This document shows positions 42,744-57,700 of a DNA stretch of 64,000 nucleotides, piece after piece (positions within the stretch are counted from its first letter, which is position 1; every line of letters starts with the position of its first letter). The stretch lies in NCBI GenBank assembly GCA_964437615.1, contig CAYTHL010000002.1, forward strand, positions 1 to 64,000, written 5' to 3'. The stretch comes from RGIG4790 sp964437615. Lineage in GTDB: Bacteria; Bacillota; Clostridia; Christensenellales; UBA1242. The notes beneath the pieces are model-generated. The model was given only the letters and a program-made list of their open reading frames with translations. It ran no database searches and had not been told where the DNA came from. Made by a program: the position numbers and the translations under genes.

Positions 42744-45700
42744 ATGTTTAACAAAAACCGCAATCTAAAAAATAACAATTGTTCAGGCTTTAGCCAAGCA
42801 AACACATGCTGCACAAGTACTTTGGCAGAAAGTAAATGTGCTAGTATTGGCTTTGGCACATGTAGCAATGTTGGCACTAGTAGCAAAAAAGCCAGCAAGG
42901 CAAAAACTGCAAGGTTTAAGCTGGGCAAGTGCTGCCTTATGTTTGCGGCCCTACTCTTTTGCGCCATTGGTCTAACTGCGTGCAGCTGGATATCACAGTC
43001 TACTAGTGCTGGCTCTACAGAATACGACTCTGACGGAAGATTGCGTATTGCTAGCACAAGTATTCTTTTAGATAGCGAAGGCACCGACGGCTCGGTAACC
43101 GACACCACTGGCTCCTTTTATTGGCTAATGAGCTATTACATTAATAGTAGCAACTCTAATTTTACATACAGCAACATGATGGACCAATCGGGTTATACCA
43201 CACTAATATATACAGATGCAGAAGGCAATAACTACCCTAGCAGTATGGTAGGATATTACAACAGCGGCGAACGCGTAATTAGAGAATATACAAATTCTAA
43301 TGGCGACACAGCATCTGGAACTATTACAATTAATAGCGCTGGATATTACTATATTGCTGCAGACCAGACGGGTGTTAAGGCCATTGCTGTATCTAACGAT
43401 TATTATCTGAAGGATATAGGGCTAGTTGCCGCCAATGGCCAAAATTTAGGCTCTAATGGACAAATTCCTGAAAAAAATAGTATTAGCATTGTCTACCCAT
43501 ACTACAATGTGACAATAGACGGCATAATCACTCAAATTAAAGTTGCGGTGGAATATTCTGCACTAAAAATAGACCTAGCTAGCGACCCAAGCAGCAGCCA
43601 AGCCAAAATCAACCCGTTAACTCTTGCAACCGACCAAAATAGCAACACTGCCGACATAAACGATGTATTTACATTTTCTTACAGGTCTGGCACATCTGGA
43701 GATTGGACAGAATGCACTTCGGGCATGGCTAGCGCCTTTGTGGGCGAAGATGGCGGATTTTACCTTAGGTTTAACCCAAATTTAAACAAGGGGTCTACCA
43801 CCCGCTCTATTAGGCTGCAATCTATAACCAAAGAGAATGCAAACAGCGACGCCAACGCAAACCGCGGCAACTCTACCATAAACTCGCCGGTATCTTTTAG
43901 CACCTACAAGCTTACTTTTACATCTAATGTAACTAACTCTAGCACAGCTACATTTGAGTCTTTAAGTTACGATGAAGACCAATACTATTTTGCTGAAAAA
44001 ACCAGTGCCATTAACACTGGCATTTTGGGTGCTAGCACAAAAAATCCTAACGGCATAAACTACTACACCACTCTAACCGGATATTTTGTTAGCGGCAGAG
44101 TTGTAGATGTAAGCAAATATGTTGTTGCAACATCAACAACTAAAGACGGCGTAACCGACTACAGCTACACGGGCGACTATGCTCTGCAACCTTGGACGCT
44201 TAACGGCAAAGCCGAATATTCTACTATCTACAAGCAAAGTTTGCCACTGCTTAGCGAAAGTAACCCAATAGCTTTTGATAGTTCATTGTATATAGAAAAT
44301 GACAAAAACTGCGTTTCTTACACGGCGCTTAGTTTGGGCGTTGGGCAGTCTATTTTGTATGAAGATTACCCAACTATTTACACTTACCTTTCTACCACAA
44401 CTAACCCTTATGCCGAAACAATTGACAGTTTTACCCTTAACCCTTCGGCTACGGGCAGCGACACAACCGGCACAACTTACTTTGTTTACAAAGACACGCT
44501 TAGTGTGGTGGCATGTTCTTTGGTTGCGTCTGGAACCTTTTATGGCAACATTGCTAAGGTTAAAAACTTTGTTTCTAGCGGCACAATTTACGACGGCGAC
44601 AAAATGTTTTCTTCTGGCAACACGGCAAGGCTAGACGGCTACTATATTTATGTCTATCAGCTGGCCCAAGACTCTACACTGGCCGATATAGATATTGGCA
44701 AAGATAATTTGCTTATTTACTATAAACCAAACTCTACAACGGGTACACCAACAGCCAACTACAACGCCTATAAAGAAATTTATGGCGACATAATTTTATC
44801 TGATAACACTTGGACAAACGGATATTTTAGCCTAAGCAATTTGGCATACAACTGCTATGTTGTATTTATGAAAGAAGACACGGTTACTGACGAAACAGAC
44901 AAAACAAGCGAAAGTTTTTACACCTTCTATTCGGCCAGCATGACCAAGATAACTGAAGAAACCTACGGGTTGCAGCCACTAAAGAGCTACCTATTGTATT
45001 CTGACCGCACTGGCAACGCCGTAATTGCTACCATTTATGACGCTGCAAGCAAAGTTCAAGTTAATATTTATGTAATAAACTCTACAAATTCCAGTGTTAT
45101 TACAGATATTGACGACACTCAAATTTCTTACCAAGTACTTAGCACAACCACTACAGCCACAGACGCTTTTGGCTACACAACTTCTACTGTAATTATATCC
45201 TTGCTTTTGCAGAGCAACACCACTTTGGTTGGATACAATGTAGAAACAGTAAATAGTATTGGTCAAGTTAAATATGAAGCACAAAAATCAGACGCAAACT
45301 ACGACTACATTTTGCTAGATATTGGCTACAATAGCAACACCACAACCTATGGCGACTATATTTACACCTACTATGGCGTAACAGAGACAACGGTTGTAAA
45401 AGATGTTTCTTCTGGCGGCACTCTTAACTGCTTGATGTACAATGACGAATATTATCAGTATACAAAGAAAGACTCTGATTCTAGCGGCGTAAATTACTAT
45501 TACGAATGTCTAAATAACACTGAGAACTCTTCTAAAACGCTAGTTAAATCTGTATCTGCTAGCACTACCACCTATAAACTTTACACCTATACAAAACTAG
45601 AAAATGTAGCAACAACACAGACTACAACTGAGTCTACATCCGGAGATACTGTTACTGTTAGCTACATAATTACTTACAACGGTTATAACTACGGCGTAAA

Positions 45701-48700
45701 CGGCAACACCAGCACTGCCAATAACATAGCAATTTCGGCTACGGCATACAAAGTTCCAGAGTTTAAATATACTATTAGTTCAGAAAATTCTGATAGCACT
45801 TTGGATATGTATGTTTACTACGATGTAGAGGCTTACTACAACAGTAGCACTAGAGAGTACGAATATTACTACACTGCTCCGCTTGGCAAACAAACTTATG
45901 ACGAAACCGAATCTAAAATTGTAACTGTATGGTACAATAGCGAGTTTTATAGCAGCAACATAAATAGCCTTATAGATAACGACATAGATGACCTTATAGA
46001 TTACCAAGTTATGCTTGGCTCTGATATAATTAAGAAAATAAGTGGTAAAAAAAGTATTGTTTTTAATTCTGGCAAAGAAAACGAATATACAAGCAATTTT
46101 GACAAGGTAACAAACAGTGGCGTAAGTTTGCTTGCAGACCACTACTACTATGTTGGCAAACTTGGGAATCCTGTAAATGTGCTAGTTTCTCAGTATATAA
46201 ACACTGACGCAAGTTCTACCGAAGAATCAACAATTATGTACTATGATAATAGCACAGGCGAATATGTTTACGAGCAAATTTATTCAGAGGTGGCTTCGTA
46301 TAGTCATGTAATTTATGCCGTGCTTTATAATGACGCTTACTCTCAAAGCTACCAGTACTCATTTGGTTATAATGCAGAAAATAAAGCACTTACAACCACC
46401 GACGAAAATAATGAAACTAGCTACTATTATAGTTCGGCCAACAGTAAAGGAGGCAGTAGTATTACACTTTACTACCAATCAGGATTAAATTCTTCTTTTA
46501 GTACTCTAACCTTATCTATCACAGATACATCTACCACAGATACATCTGCCATAGATACAGATGACACAGATACAGATGGCACAGATACAGATGAAACCAA
46601 CAATTCTGAAAACATTGAAAACATAAAGAATTTTGTAAATCAAATACACAATAACTCTTTTGTATATAATGCAACAGTTGAACAAGTCACAGGCGCCGAT
46701 TATTATTACTTAAAAAATTACGCTGGGCCACAATTTGGTTCAATATCCAGTACTATGCCATCTATTATGTATACCAGCTACACCTATTATTTTTACTCTA
46801 GCGATGCAAGTGCCAATGGCAATGTAAATAGCTTTGCTATATTTATTGACCAAAACGGTGACTATTATTACTATGCTAACGATACTATACAAGTTGAATC
46901 TGAGGATGAGGAGGGCAACATCTCATCAAACTTTTATTTAAAATTAATAAAGTTAAAACTAAACAGTGGTTATTATGGTGTTGAGGTAGTTGAGGTATCA
47001 CACAACATATTTATACCAATTATTACAAGCGGTGGTAAATTTGTAACCAGTTTTACGCTGGGCAGCATAAATTACACAGCATATGTGTCTAGGCATTTCT
47101 ATGCCATAGATGCTAACCAAACAAGTTTAAGTAGCGCAATACCATTGTACCAAGGTTTAACTTCTGGCAGCAACACATACATACTAAGTTCTGATACACC
47201 TACGCTAAGCAACACTAATTACAATTATTACTACCTTGTTGGTGAAAGTGAAACAAAACATTATGTTGTAAGCAAAACCGTAACGGCTGTTTTAGCAAAC
47301 TCTACGGGTACAGTTGTTAGGCGTGCCGTTTTAGCCTCTAATACGGCGACGGATATAAACCTAATTGGAAAAATTATACAAAGCAGTGATACCTCCATTG
47401 TCTACCCTAGTTTTAACTACTACCTAGATATAGGCAGCTCTCAAATTTTGGTAGCCGATGCTTTTGATGACAGCGTTGAATACTTTACCGTAGACTACAC
47501 CACCAAAGACTCGGTTGTAGAGGCTTTTCCGGGTGTAAAGCTGCTTGCTGGCGCCCCTTATGCAAACCCTATATTCTATTTTCAGGTAAAGCACAAGGCT
47601 GACGAACAAGCCGTTGTAAACTTTGGCATAGAGGTTGCCAACGCTTACTATGTAGAAGTTTTAACAAATGCCGTAACTTCTACCACCACCAACCTAATTT
47701 ACGATTTTGAAACAGTAAGCTTTAAAGACACCATAACCAACCTTACATCTAACGACTACATAGACCAAATGTATTATGTTTTGCAAGCCGACACTCTTGA
47801 TACTGTAGTTGCCTATACAAAGCAGGAAAACTTAACTGGGTCTTGCCCGACCATTGACTCGGAAGGCAGTGGTGAATACCATGTTTATGATGCAGCTGGA
47901 AAAGAGATTTATTGGTACCATTACCATGATGGCTTGGGCATAGAAACTCTCTATGATTGTGTCAATAAAGAATATATAGTAATAAGCAAAATTGCTGACT
48001 ACATATTTTATCCAGATAGTGGCAACTATTTTTATGTAAATGTGTACAACACTAGCGGAAGAATAGAAACTGTATACCAATTTAGAAAGGGTACAAATGA
48101 AATTGAAGCCATTTACACCGAGTACTTATCTGGAAGTTATTTAACCATACAAAACATAAAGGTGTATGACGACGACAACTATGTTTATTCCACCAATTTA
48201 GTTGACGAAGACGGCAAGATTTTGGTTAACGACCAAGGCAGGTATACTCAGCAGCTTTACTATATAGACCCTACTTTAGGAAAAATTGCGCCACTTATAA
48301 TTTACAAGGAAAACGCCGACGGCTCTTTAGGAAGCATCAATCTTGTTATATGGGAAAGTTCGGCAACAGGTATAGAAAATGTCCCTACTTTTGACGCGCA
48401 TTCTTACTATGTAACCCAAAGCGGAATTGTTATGCTAACATCCGACGGCGCCATAAACGAAATTTGCGAAAAATTGGACAGTTTGTTTACTAGCGGAATT
48501 GGCTCTTCTATAACCAACTACGATTACAGCGAAGTTTTAATTGGCGGGCTAACCACAGCATACAGGGTAAATGCAAATGACCTTAACTCTATAAACACAT
48601 TGTCTACAAACGCTAACGACTTGCAATCTTACTGGTGGGAAGACGCAATTAATATTTCTAATGCTTACAACTCTACCGACCCGTACTTTTTATGCGGCAA

Positions 48701-51700
48701 AGAAGGTGTTGTACTTTTAGCCAACCCTACTGTTGTTTTATCGGACGAAAACGACGGGGATATAATTTATCAATTTAAATATTGGATGGTATTTAGCCGT
48801 TACAACAGCAATATTTTGTACTACAACAAAGAGGTAACCGAAGGCTTGGCAGATAGAACCAATTCGGTTTGTAGGTTTACTTCGGCAAACGCTGGATATT
48901 ACATTTTTGTGCCAGTATACGAAAGAGTTTATTCTGTTAGTATTGGCACGGCTGTAGAATATGGTGCCAACAACCTTGGCGGCGGCGTTAACATCTATTA
49001 TGCTGATGGCAACAGTATAAACCTAACCGAATCTAGGTACGGCGATGACGCTGACGAAATCTATTTTGCACAAATAGAGCCAACCACAGTAAACGGCGTT
49101 ACAGCTTATTATTACAACAACTTAACCATTACACCATATTTCTACTTTACTGGCAAATTTATAACAACAGATGGATACACCTACCCAGAACTAAAGGTAG
49201 AGGACAATATATTTAGGTATAGATACACTTTGCTTGGTGTAGAATACGCCAAGTATTACCAAATAAATGTAACGGGTGCAACGATAACTGCAGAAGAGAT
49301 TAGCGTTATAACAAACTTTGTATATGGCGAAGCTGGCATAGTACTTATTTATGGCTCAGATGGCGAATATAGTTACTACTATAATCGTACCGGTGACTAT
49401 AATGTACAGACAATCTCCGGAGAGCTTACAACGAGCAGGTACTATGACAAATTTGCATGGCAAGCCGATAATGACACTAAAACTATTATTGACTACATGA
49501 GTTACATGTACAATATAGACTACTACACCGACGGCGTTTTAAGTTATCTATCTGGTTTAACAGAATATGCAGACCGTTATCTTAAAGACGGCATATCATT
49601 AGATTCTAAAATAGTTTATTACAACAAAACAGAAGGTGCCTTTTATGCATACGACACCCTAAATATTCAAAAAAACATTTCTTTAGACACAAGTTTAGGC
49701 ACAAGCAGCAATTTGGCAAGCTGGTTTAAACAATATGGAGAACTTTGCGCAACTAGCATAATTAAAAACTTTAATGCCATACTAAATGCGCCAGCATCTA
49801 CTACAACAGTAATGCCAGACTACAATTACACTAGCGCAAACAATCTTGCCAGCGGAGAACTTTACTATGCCGAAGACGGCTCGGTTAATATTACTCAGCA
49901 GTACAAAACAAGCTACTACACGCGCGACTCTCAAATGGTTCTTTCGGCGGTTGCTGGCTCGGGCTACAGGCTAGAGGGCTGGTATCTTTCTACTTACAAT
50001 GCCTCAACCAATAGTTGGGTAGTTAGTTCTAGCGATATCACTACAGAGTTGGGCGTTACCTACACCGACGCCATTTTGGAGGTTGTGTATAACCAAATAG
50101 ACTTTAACTGGTACTATGTAACTAGTTATAGTCAACCGATAAATGGCTTTACATACTATTATTATGATAAAGAAAAAACTCAACTTGCTATTGTGCCAAG
50201 TTCTTTGGTGGATGACGTTGCCGGATACTATATTACTTACACAGAAAATGGCATAACATTTTATCAACAACTCTTCCGCAAAAGCCTACTTTCTACAGAA
50301 TACTACTACGACCAAACATACTCGGTAGCCTACGATGGTCTTCAGACACCTAAGCTAATGAGCCACTACGAGGCTAAAACTGAGGTTAACGGCAAATACT
50401 ATATTGGCAGCACCCAGATTTACAAAAATGGTAACACATATTATCGCACTATGAATGCGTCTAACTTTACTGCTACCGGAAATAAGCTATTTATAACAAA
50501 CTTGCACAGCAATATTAGGCTTGTGGCTAAGTTTATAGAGGTTTATCAAGCCATGATTTTTGCCGAAGACAGTTCGGCGGAGAACATTCAAATTGTCTCG
50601 GTTTACTATAATAATACTAGTGGTAAGGGCTCTGCTGTAAGGTCAGATTCTTCCGGAAACCAAATTGTTGCTTTGTCTGCGTCTGTAACCGGCTTAAATA
50701 ATAATGGGTTTACAACATACAAGTTTACAACAAACATTCAAACTGATTCTGGCTACGACTTTGATGTTAATGGCGGCAACATTAGCATAAACGATTTTAA
50801 ATATAATTACGGTAACAACAAATTAACTGATGATTATTGGCAAGGTGTAATAGATAACGGCAGCTATATTGGCGGAACCGAGTTTAACTATCTTACTGTA
50901 GAAGATACCGGCCTAAACAGAGTTAACGAAGAAAACCTTAATTTAAACACCATGTATTTTGATGTTTACAACAGCATTTACGTTGTTGTAAGGGTTTATT
51001 ATACTCAAAAGTTAAATATACACTCTTTGGGTTTAAATTCAGCTTACACTTTAACTCCGGTGTTCTACCCTACAGAAGAATATATAGACGAAGTTGTGGC
51101 TGATGAAGATAAGAGTGTTAATTACCTTTACTACATATTTAAAGTAACATTCGACCGCGACCTTGCCGACTATGTTGGTACAACAACAATAGGAGAAGGC
51201 GAAGAAGAAAGCGAACTAAAATACACTCTTGCTTCTGACTCTAACTACAATAGTGAGTATGTTGTTCATGTAAACCGCGGCAAGTCTTTATTTGCCGACG
51301 TCATTGATGGCGACTACACATATTTCTATTCTAACCTATTTGGCTATGTAGACTGCTTTGGGCAAACGGTTGAGTTTACTGTAAGCCAAGAAACTGGCAA
51401 AATTACCTTTAGTTCTGATTATTTAAGCGCTTTGAAAACCAACTTGGTAAACGCTGGCGTAAATCACCTTGCAAATGACACCCGCCTAATAGATACTTAC
51501 AACTGGGACAACATAAAAGATTTAGCCGAGTATATTAGAAAAACTTATGGTTACAACTTTACTATGGCTGGGGTTATAATTAAGGAAATTAGCGAAATTA
51601 CTGAACCTATAGCTGGCATAACAACTACCACTGCAAAAGCGCTAACGGCTAAAAATACATACGAAGAGAAAAATTACACCAGTTCTTATACAGAAATAAT

Positions 51701-54700
51701 TAATCAAATTAACCTATATTTTAAAAATCAGACTACTAAAATTACTACTCCACAATTAAATGGTAGTACTAACTTTATTAATTTTTCAACTATACCAGTA
51801 TATATTTACACGGTAGGCATGGCAGTTATAACCGACTCTGTTAGCACTGTAAAGTTTGACGAAGCTGCCCTTGAAAAACTAACCGGAGACTACATTACTG
51901 CTGGATATCCATCCAGTGTACAGGAAGAAGAAGATGATGATATTACCGATTTTGGCATAAATATTTCTTCTTCACTTTATACGCGCGGTGGAACCAAGGG
52001 CTACACCTACATTGGTGCAGGCACACAAACTAACAACTTGTCTGAACCTATCTTGGGTTCAACCTACAGCAGCAGATTTGAAGATGTTATATTTGACAAC
52101 ACCGATTTTGCACTTGCCGAAAACACTATTATGGTGTTAGAGGGCTTGGAAATTTCAGATGAATATTACTGGTATTATAAAAATAATGTTTGGTATGTTA
52201 GTTGGACCGAAGACTCCGAAACCTACACATATAAATTTTTAGGCTGGTACGAGCAAAAATTAATGAAAGGCGACGACGGCGTCTACCGCTGGCAGGATTA
52301 TCAATTTATGTCAGCAGACCCTGTAAAAGGCTTTGCTAGCAGCGCTGTTGCCGACACCAATATTTTGGCAATATTTGAAAAAGTTGTAAACTTTACTGTA
52401 GAAGGCACTAAAAATAACTTTACAATTAATCTAAACTCGTCTGGCGACAGCTTAAACAACGCAGTAGTAGACCTTTCTGACGACGACACCACTTCTTATT
52501 CTGGCGACTACACCATTTCTTCTGATATAACCATGGCTATTACGCCAACTGGTGGCTTTAGATTGTCTAATAACTGGACAATTACTGTGCCGGGCTTAGA
52601 AAACCACACAACTATAGATGTTTCAAAACTTGACGATATATTCTCTTACAGCCAGTATGACGCGGACGGAAACCTTGTTTCTAAAGAGGGCTACGCCGAT
52701 GTTGTGCTAACCGATACAGTATTTGTTAGCTTTAACTTAGATGCCCTACTAAGGTATATTTATAGTGATACGTTAGAAGTTGCCGAAAACGCAGAAGGCG
52801 ACGAGGACGACGAAGACAATATTATAAGATTTGCTTACGGAAGTGGATACTTTGTTAACAACGAAGGACAAGTTATAGACCCAATTTCTAGCCTAAAGAT
52901 TGAGCTAGAATTTAAGGAAGTTGTGCTTGTAACCCTTAGCGTTGAGGGGTATTTATACACAGACGGCGACGATATAACACAAAGCTCTGGTTACAACTTT
53001 AGTTTGGTTAATGTTGATGGCGAAAATGGCAGTTATACACTTACTAGGTACTTTTTAACCCAATATGTAGCACCAGAAGAAGGCGAAGATCGTGGCAAGG
53101 TTGTTAACGCTTTGGAGGAAATACTAAAAGACAGTGCCCAGCGCGAATTCTTGTTTGATTTAAACGGCAACAATCTGCTTATTTATGGCTACTTTGATGT
53201 AGAACTAAACGGGCACTTATTTGTACAAACTATTGCAGATGATAGTGACGCAGCACAAGCCGCCACGTTGCAACAATGGTGGTTAAACGGATACTATACA
53301 AAAACTACTTGGGGCTATAATAGCGACAGCCTTGGCTTTTACAACTACTCTAATGATACCGATTACGAAGAGGTGTTTGGCACAACTAGTGGAGGCAGTG
53401 GCGAAGAAGGTAGCGAAGAAAGCAATATTGAAGAAATAAATGTTGACGAAGGCGACGAAGAAGGCGGCGAAACAAGCAATGGCAATATATTTGATTACAA
53501 CAATTTAGATGTTTCTACATTCCATGTGTTCTTTAAGTATCTAGAAAATAATGGTACTCCATTTGCAACTGGCACTGACGGCATAACCGACGACACTATT
53601 GAAATAGGTAATTTAAATGATGAACTATTTAAAACCTCGTTAGACAACCGCGGATATTTGTTAGAGTGCCGAATAACCAGAGTTAGCACCCTTAAAATTG
53701 CCTACATTTCTATAGACTCTTTGGCGGCCCTAGAAGATGAATTTACATTAACAAACAATTCTGCAACAAATAGTTCTGAAAATGTTAACTATATAGACCA
53801 AAATGGCTTAATTTCTTGGACGGGTATGCGCTACACAATCGACGAGTACAATGTCTACACAGAAGTATCGGCAAACGACAGCTTAAACCTAGACTTAACG
53901 GCTGAAGATGGGGCAACTAACCAAATGTGTTACTCTACCTACTACTTTACAAACACAACTTCAATTACCCTTAGCAATTTGGCGGACTACACCACTATAA
54001 ACAATACCGTGTTTATGTTTGTAGGCTGGTTTAAAGTTACTTCTGGTTTAACATCTAACAACCCTGCTTCTGGTGGTTCGCTAATTTATAGCACCACAGA
54101 TAATGTCTATCAGCCAGACACTGGCGGCTCTTATGTTGCTGTGTTTGTTAAAACCGCTACTGTAACAAAGGTTGTTACAGACTATCCAAACGGTACACTG
54201 CAAGTTAACACTACTCAGCCAGAATTCTCTTATACAAGTTCTGACCAAGTTGACTGCACTATTTATAACCTAGAAAATGTTATGTATATTAATAACGCAA
54301 TGTATGCAATGATTGGCTCTACCATTAGTGCCGATGTTTCTGCTAACCCAGAATATGTTATTAAAGATGTAACTGCCACTTATAGCATTGCCACTTATAG
54401 CGAAGATGATGAGGCTACAATAAGCATGCTTACTGACGAAAATAGAAATGCAAACAGTGCAACTGCAACCTTGCTTGTAGAAGACACAACTTACCGCATA
54501 ATAGAGGCCGAGTTTGAACTTGGTTATTTAGTAGAGGTAGAACAACTTTACTACATTAGTTCTGCAATGAACGGCATTGGTGTGCAGTACAGCAGCGAAA
54601 ATTTTGTTACAATAACCGATAACAACAACAATCAAACATATAATGCAACAAACACAGAAAATAATAGCGTAAACAGCTACACTTTTGCCACTGGCAGCAA

Positions 54701-57700
54701 CCTTACAATTACATTTACAAACACACCTAATACCTACGGCATTATTGGCTTTTATATAGACGGCGTAAAACAAGATTTTACTTATGACGCCGAGAACAAT
54801 ACCTACTCTATTACAGTATGCATTAACAAGCACACCATAATAGAGGCCAGATTTACTACGTTTGTAAAGGTAATAGTAACAACAAAAGTTTCTGGCTCAA
54901 CTGTAAACTCTGATAATTACACTACTAAATTTACTTACACAGATCCATATTTGAATGAGCAAATTACTATATCAGACACAGATACACAGTCAAGTAACTA
55001 CTATGTTCTTAGCGGAACACTGCTTAATATGAGCACTTCTACCGAGTTAGAAAATGTCATTTTTGACAGATGGTATGGAAACACCGTGACAAATGCAACA
55101 AGCCCTAGTAATTCAGACTACAGCACCAATCCGCAATACATACAAGTTGTGTCTGCAGATAGCAGTATTACCCCTGCCCGTAATTTTGCTGTTGCAAAGG
55201 CAACTGTCCACAATATTTATGCAAACTATCTAAAAAATTACAAAGTAACTATTACAAAGGAACTTTTAAGCTACAATATTCAGGATATTGGATACATAGA
55301 CGAAACAACTGACGAACCTACTTCTATATTCTGGTCTTTGCTAGATGTAACTATTACATACACAGATCAATACGGCAAAAATCAAGAACTTCAAATGGGG
55401 TCGCTAAAAGAAATTACCATAAATGTAAAATCTGGCACAAAAATTACAATAACATCCAACTTGTCTGAACTTGTTGCAAACAGATATTCATTCCTTATTT
55501 ATAAACCTATTACTACTTTAGTTGTAGGTGACGAAGATGATGGATTGTACGAAGCCTATCAAACTATTAATGAAGTAACAGCATTTACTGTTAAGTTTTC
55601 TGCAACACGCAATCTAACTTTAATTAGGCAAGTAAATAATATAGAAAGCCAAGATAACGCTGGATGTTTAGATGTAGGATATAGAGCTAGCCAAAACGGA
55701 GGAGCAAGTGTAATAACAACGCTTGGCAATTACAGCCACTTGTTTGTAAAACTATTCAACACAACATCTATTACAGTTTATGCGGCTAATGCAGAATCAA
55801 GCGGCTATATATTTGCAGGATTTTATATTAATGGCGTAGCAGTCGGCACTGGAACTCTCAGCGATGGCAACTGGCAACTAAAAATAGTTGACGGTGAAGG
55901 CGAAAATACAACAGATACCTACTATACCAAAGAAAGTGACCTTTCGGTTGTGGCGCTGTACTATATGCGCACCACTATTATTACTGCTGTGTCTGTAGAC
56001 GGCATAGACGGCACCTACGAAACAGACGGCCTTAACGGAAACCTAAAGTTTACCCTAATAGGCAACCGCATAAGCGACGCAAAAACTTCTGAACTTGGCG
56101 GCATATATTACAACACTGATGTTCAAAGCCTTACAGTTTCTATGCTAAAAAATGGCAGCACTCATTACTACCTTAGCGGAAAAACTTTGGGGCTTGTGGC
56201 AGATAGCTACCAGGGGTATCAGTTTGAAGGCTTCTACTATAAAGTAGGCCTTAGTGGCACTTGGGCAAAATTGAGTATGAACACATCTAGCGAATACTCC
56301 TATGGTGACACGCTTTCGGCTATATTAGAAACTAGCAAAATGATAACAACCATAAATGATGCTACTACAGTTTACATTAAAGCTAACTTTTTAAGGGCTA
56401 GCAATGTTGCTGTGCAAGTATCTTTCTTAAATAGCTACAATTCTAAAATTACATCTTGTGAAGTGCCAGAAGTAAACTACCTTAAACTTAATGCAAACAA
56501 TAATGATATACTAGAAACTTCAACTTACTTGCCATATAACAGTTCTACTACAAGCAAGTACTCAAACGACAACGAATTCTACTTTGCCCTATCCACTTAT
56601 GTTGGCTTTAAAATAAATACCAATTACGACGATTACTATGTTTACAACATATACATTAACGGCAAAATTTACAATGGCGGATATTCCTATATTTGTGGCG
56701 GATATAAATATTTGGTGCTAAATTTAGCTAGCTATAGCAAGCCAGACAATTTTAACCAATATGACGCAAACACCAGATACAACAACATAATAATTGATGT
56801 TAGACTTGTAGAGGTTGTAGACTACACTATTCGTGTAAGCGTTTACGACACCGAATATTTAGCAAATATAGAGGCTCTTGGTGTAAATTCCTCTTTAAAT
56901 AGATACGCTGTAAAAGTTGATTACACCACTATTTCCTATCTTTCAACCTTTGGTGGCTTGCTTAGTTTAAATGCTAGTTCGGCTGCAAATAGCCAAACAG
57001 GCAACTTTATTCTATTGTTTACAAGTACTGACAACATAAGCGGAAGTTATAATACTAATGTTGTAAGTGTCCGTAACGGCGTGCTTTATGTAAATTTAAA
57101 ACTGCCTATTGGCTCTAAAGTTAGCGCCGAACTTACAGATTCTGATGGCTATAGTCTAGCCCAAAACCCAACAATTAGCGGCAACGACAATAATACATAC
57201 ACATATGCTGGTTGGTTTGCATACAATGGCAGTTCGCTTGTTGGCTCTACTTCGGTTATAAACTACACTAGAGAGCTAAGTTTCTATCTTGCGCAAGACA
57301 CCTCGGTGGTTGCAAGATTTGACGCCAATGTTTGGGCTTACACCTACGACACTCAGTACTCATATCAGTTTAACGGAACTAATTTTGGTGGCAGCAAAAC
57401 ATTTGCTTCTACTGCAGTCCCTGGCATAAATAGCGACACAATTGCTCAGCAAATAACCGAATATTTAAAGAGCTTAAACACCAATACTGGCATTACAAAT
57501 ACATTTGAATATAACGGCAAAAAAGAAGCCGAAACCTATGAAAGCATTACATTGATACTTACTGGGCTTGGCAACAATTTGTACGAAATAGACTACACAT
57601 ACGAAAACGACAACGATACCTTGTATTCTGGCAAGTACACCTTTATGTTTATGGGCTGGTACCAAGAAATTAGGGACTATCGAACAGAAGAAAGCCGTGT

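Noticed and set aside
42728..43108. Minus-strand frame of 126 codons over the start of the giant gene
   Set aside because: It lies antisense to the signal peptide and early mature part of the giant protein, has no ribosome site and encodes no recognisable domain. The same applies to the other short frames on either strand between 43 and 60.6 kb.
46522..46596. CRISPR-like or minisatellite array
   Set aside because: The units are 6-12 bp, in frame and without spacers; they encode an acidic linker of the giant protein.
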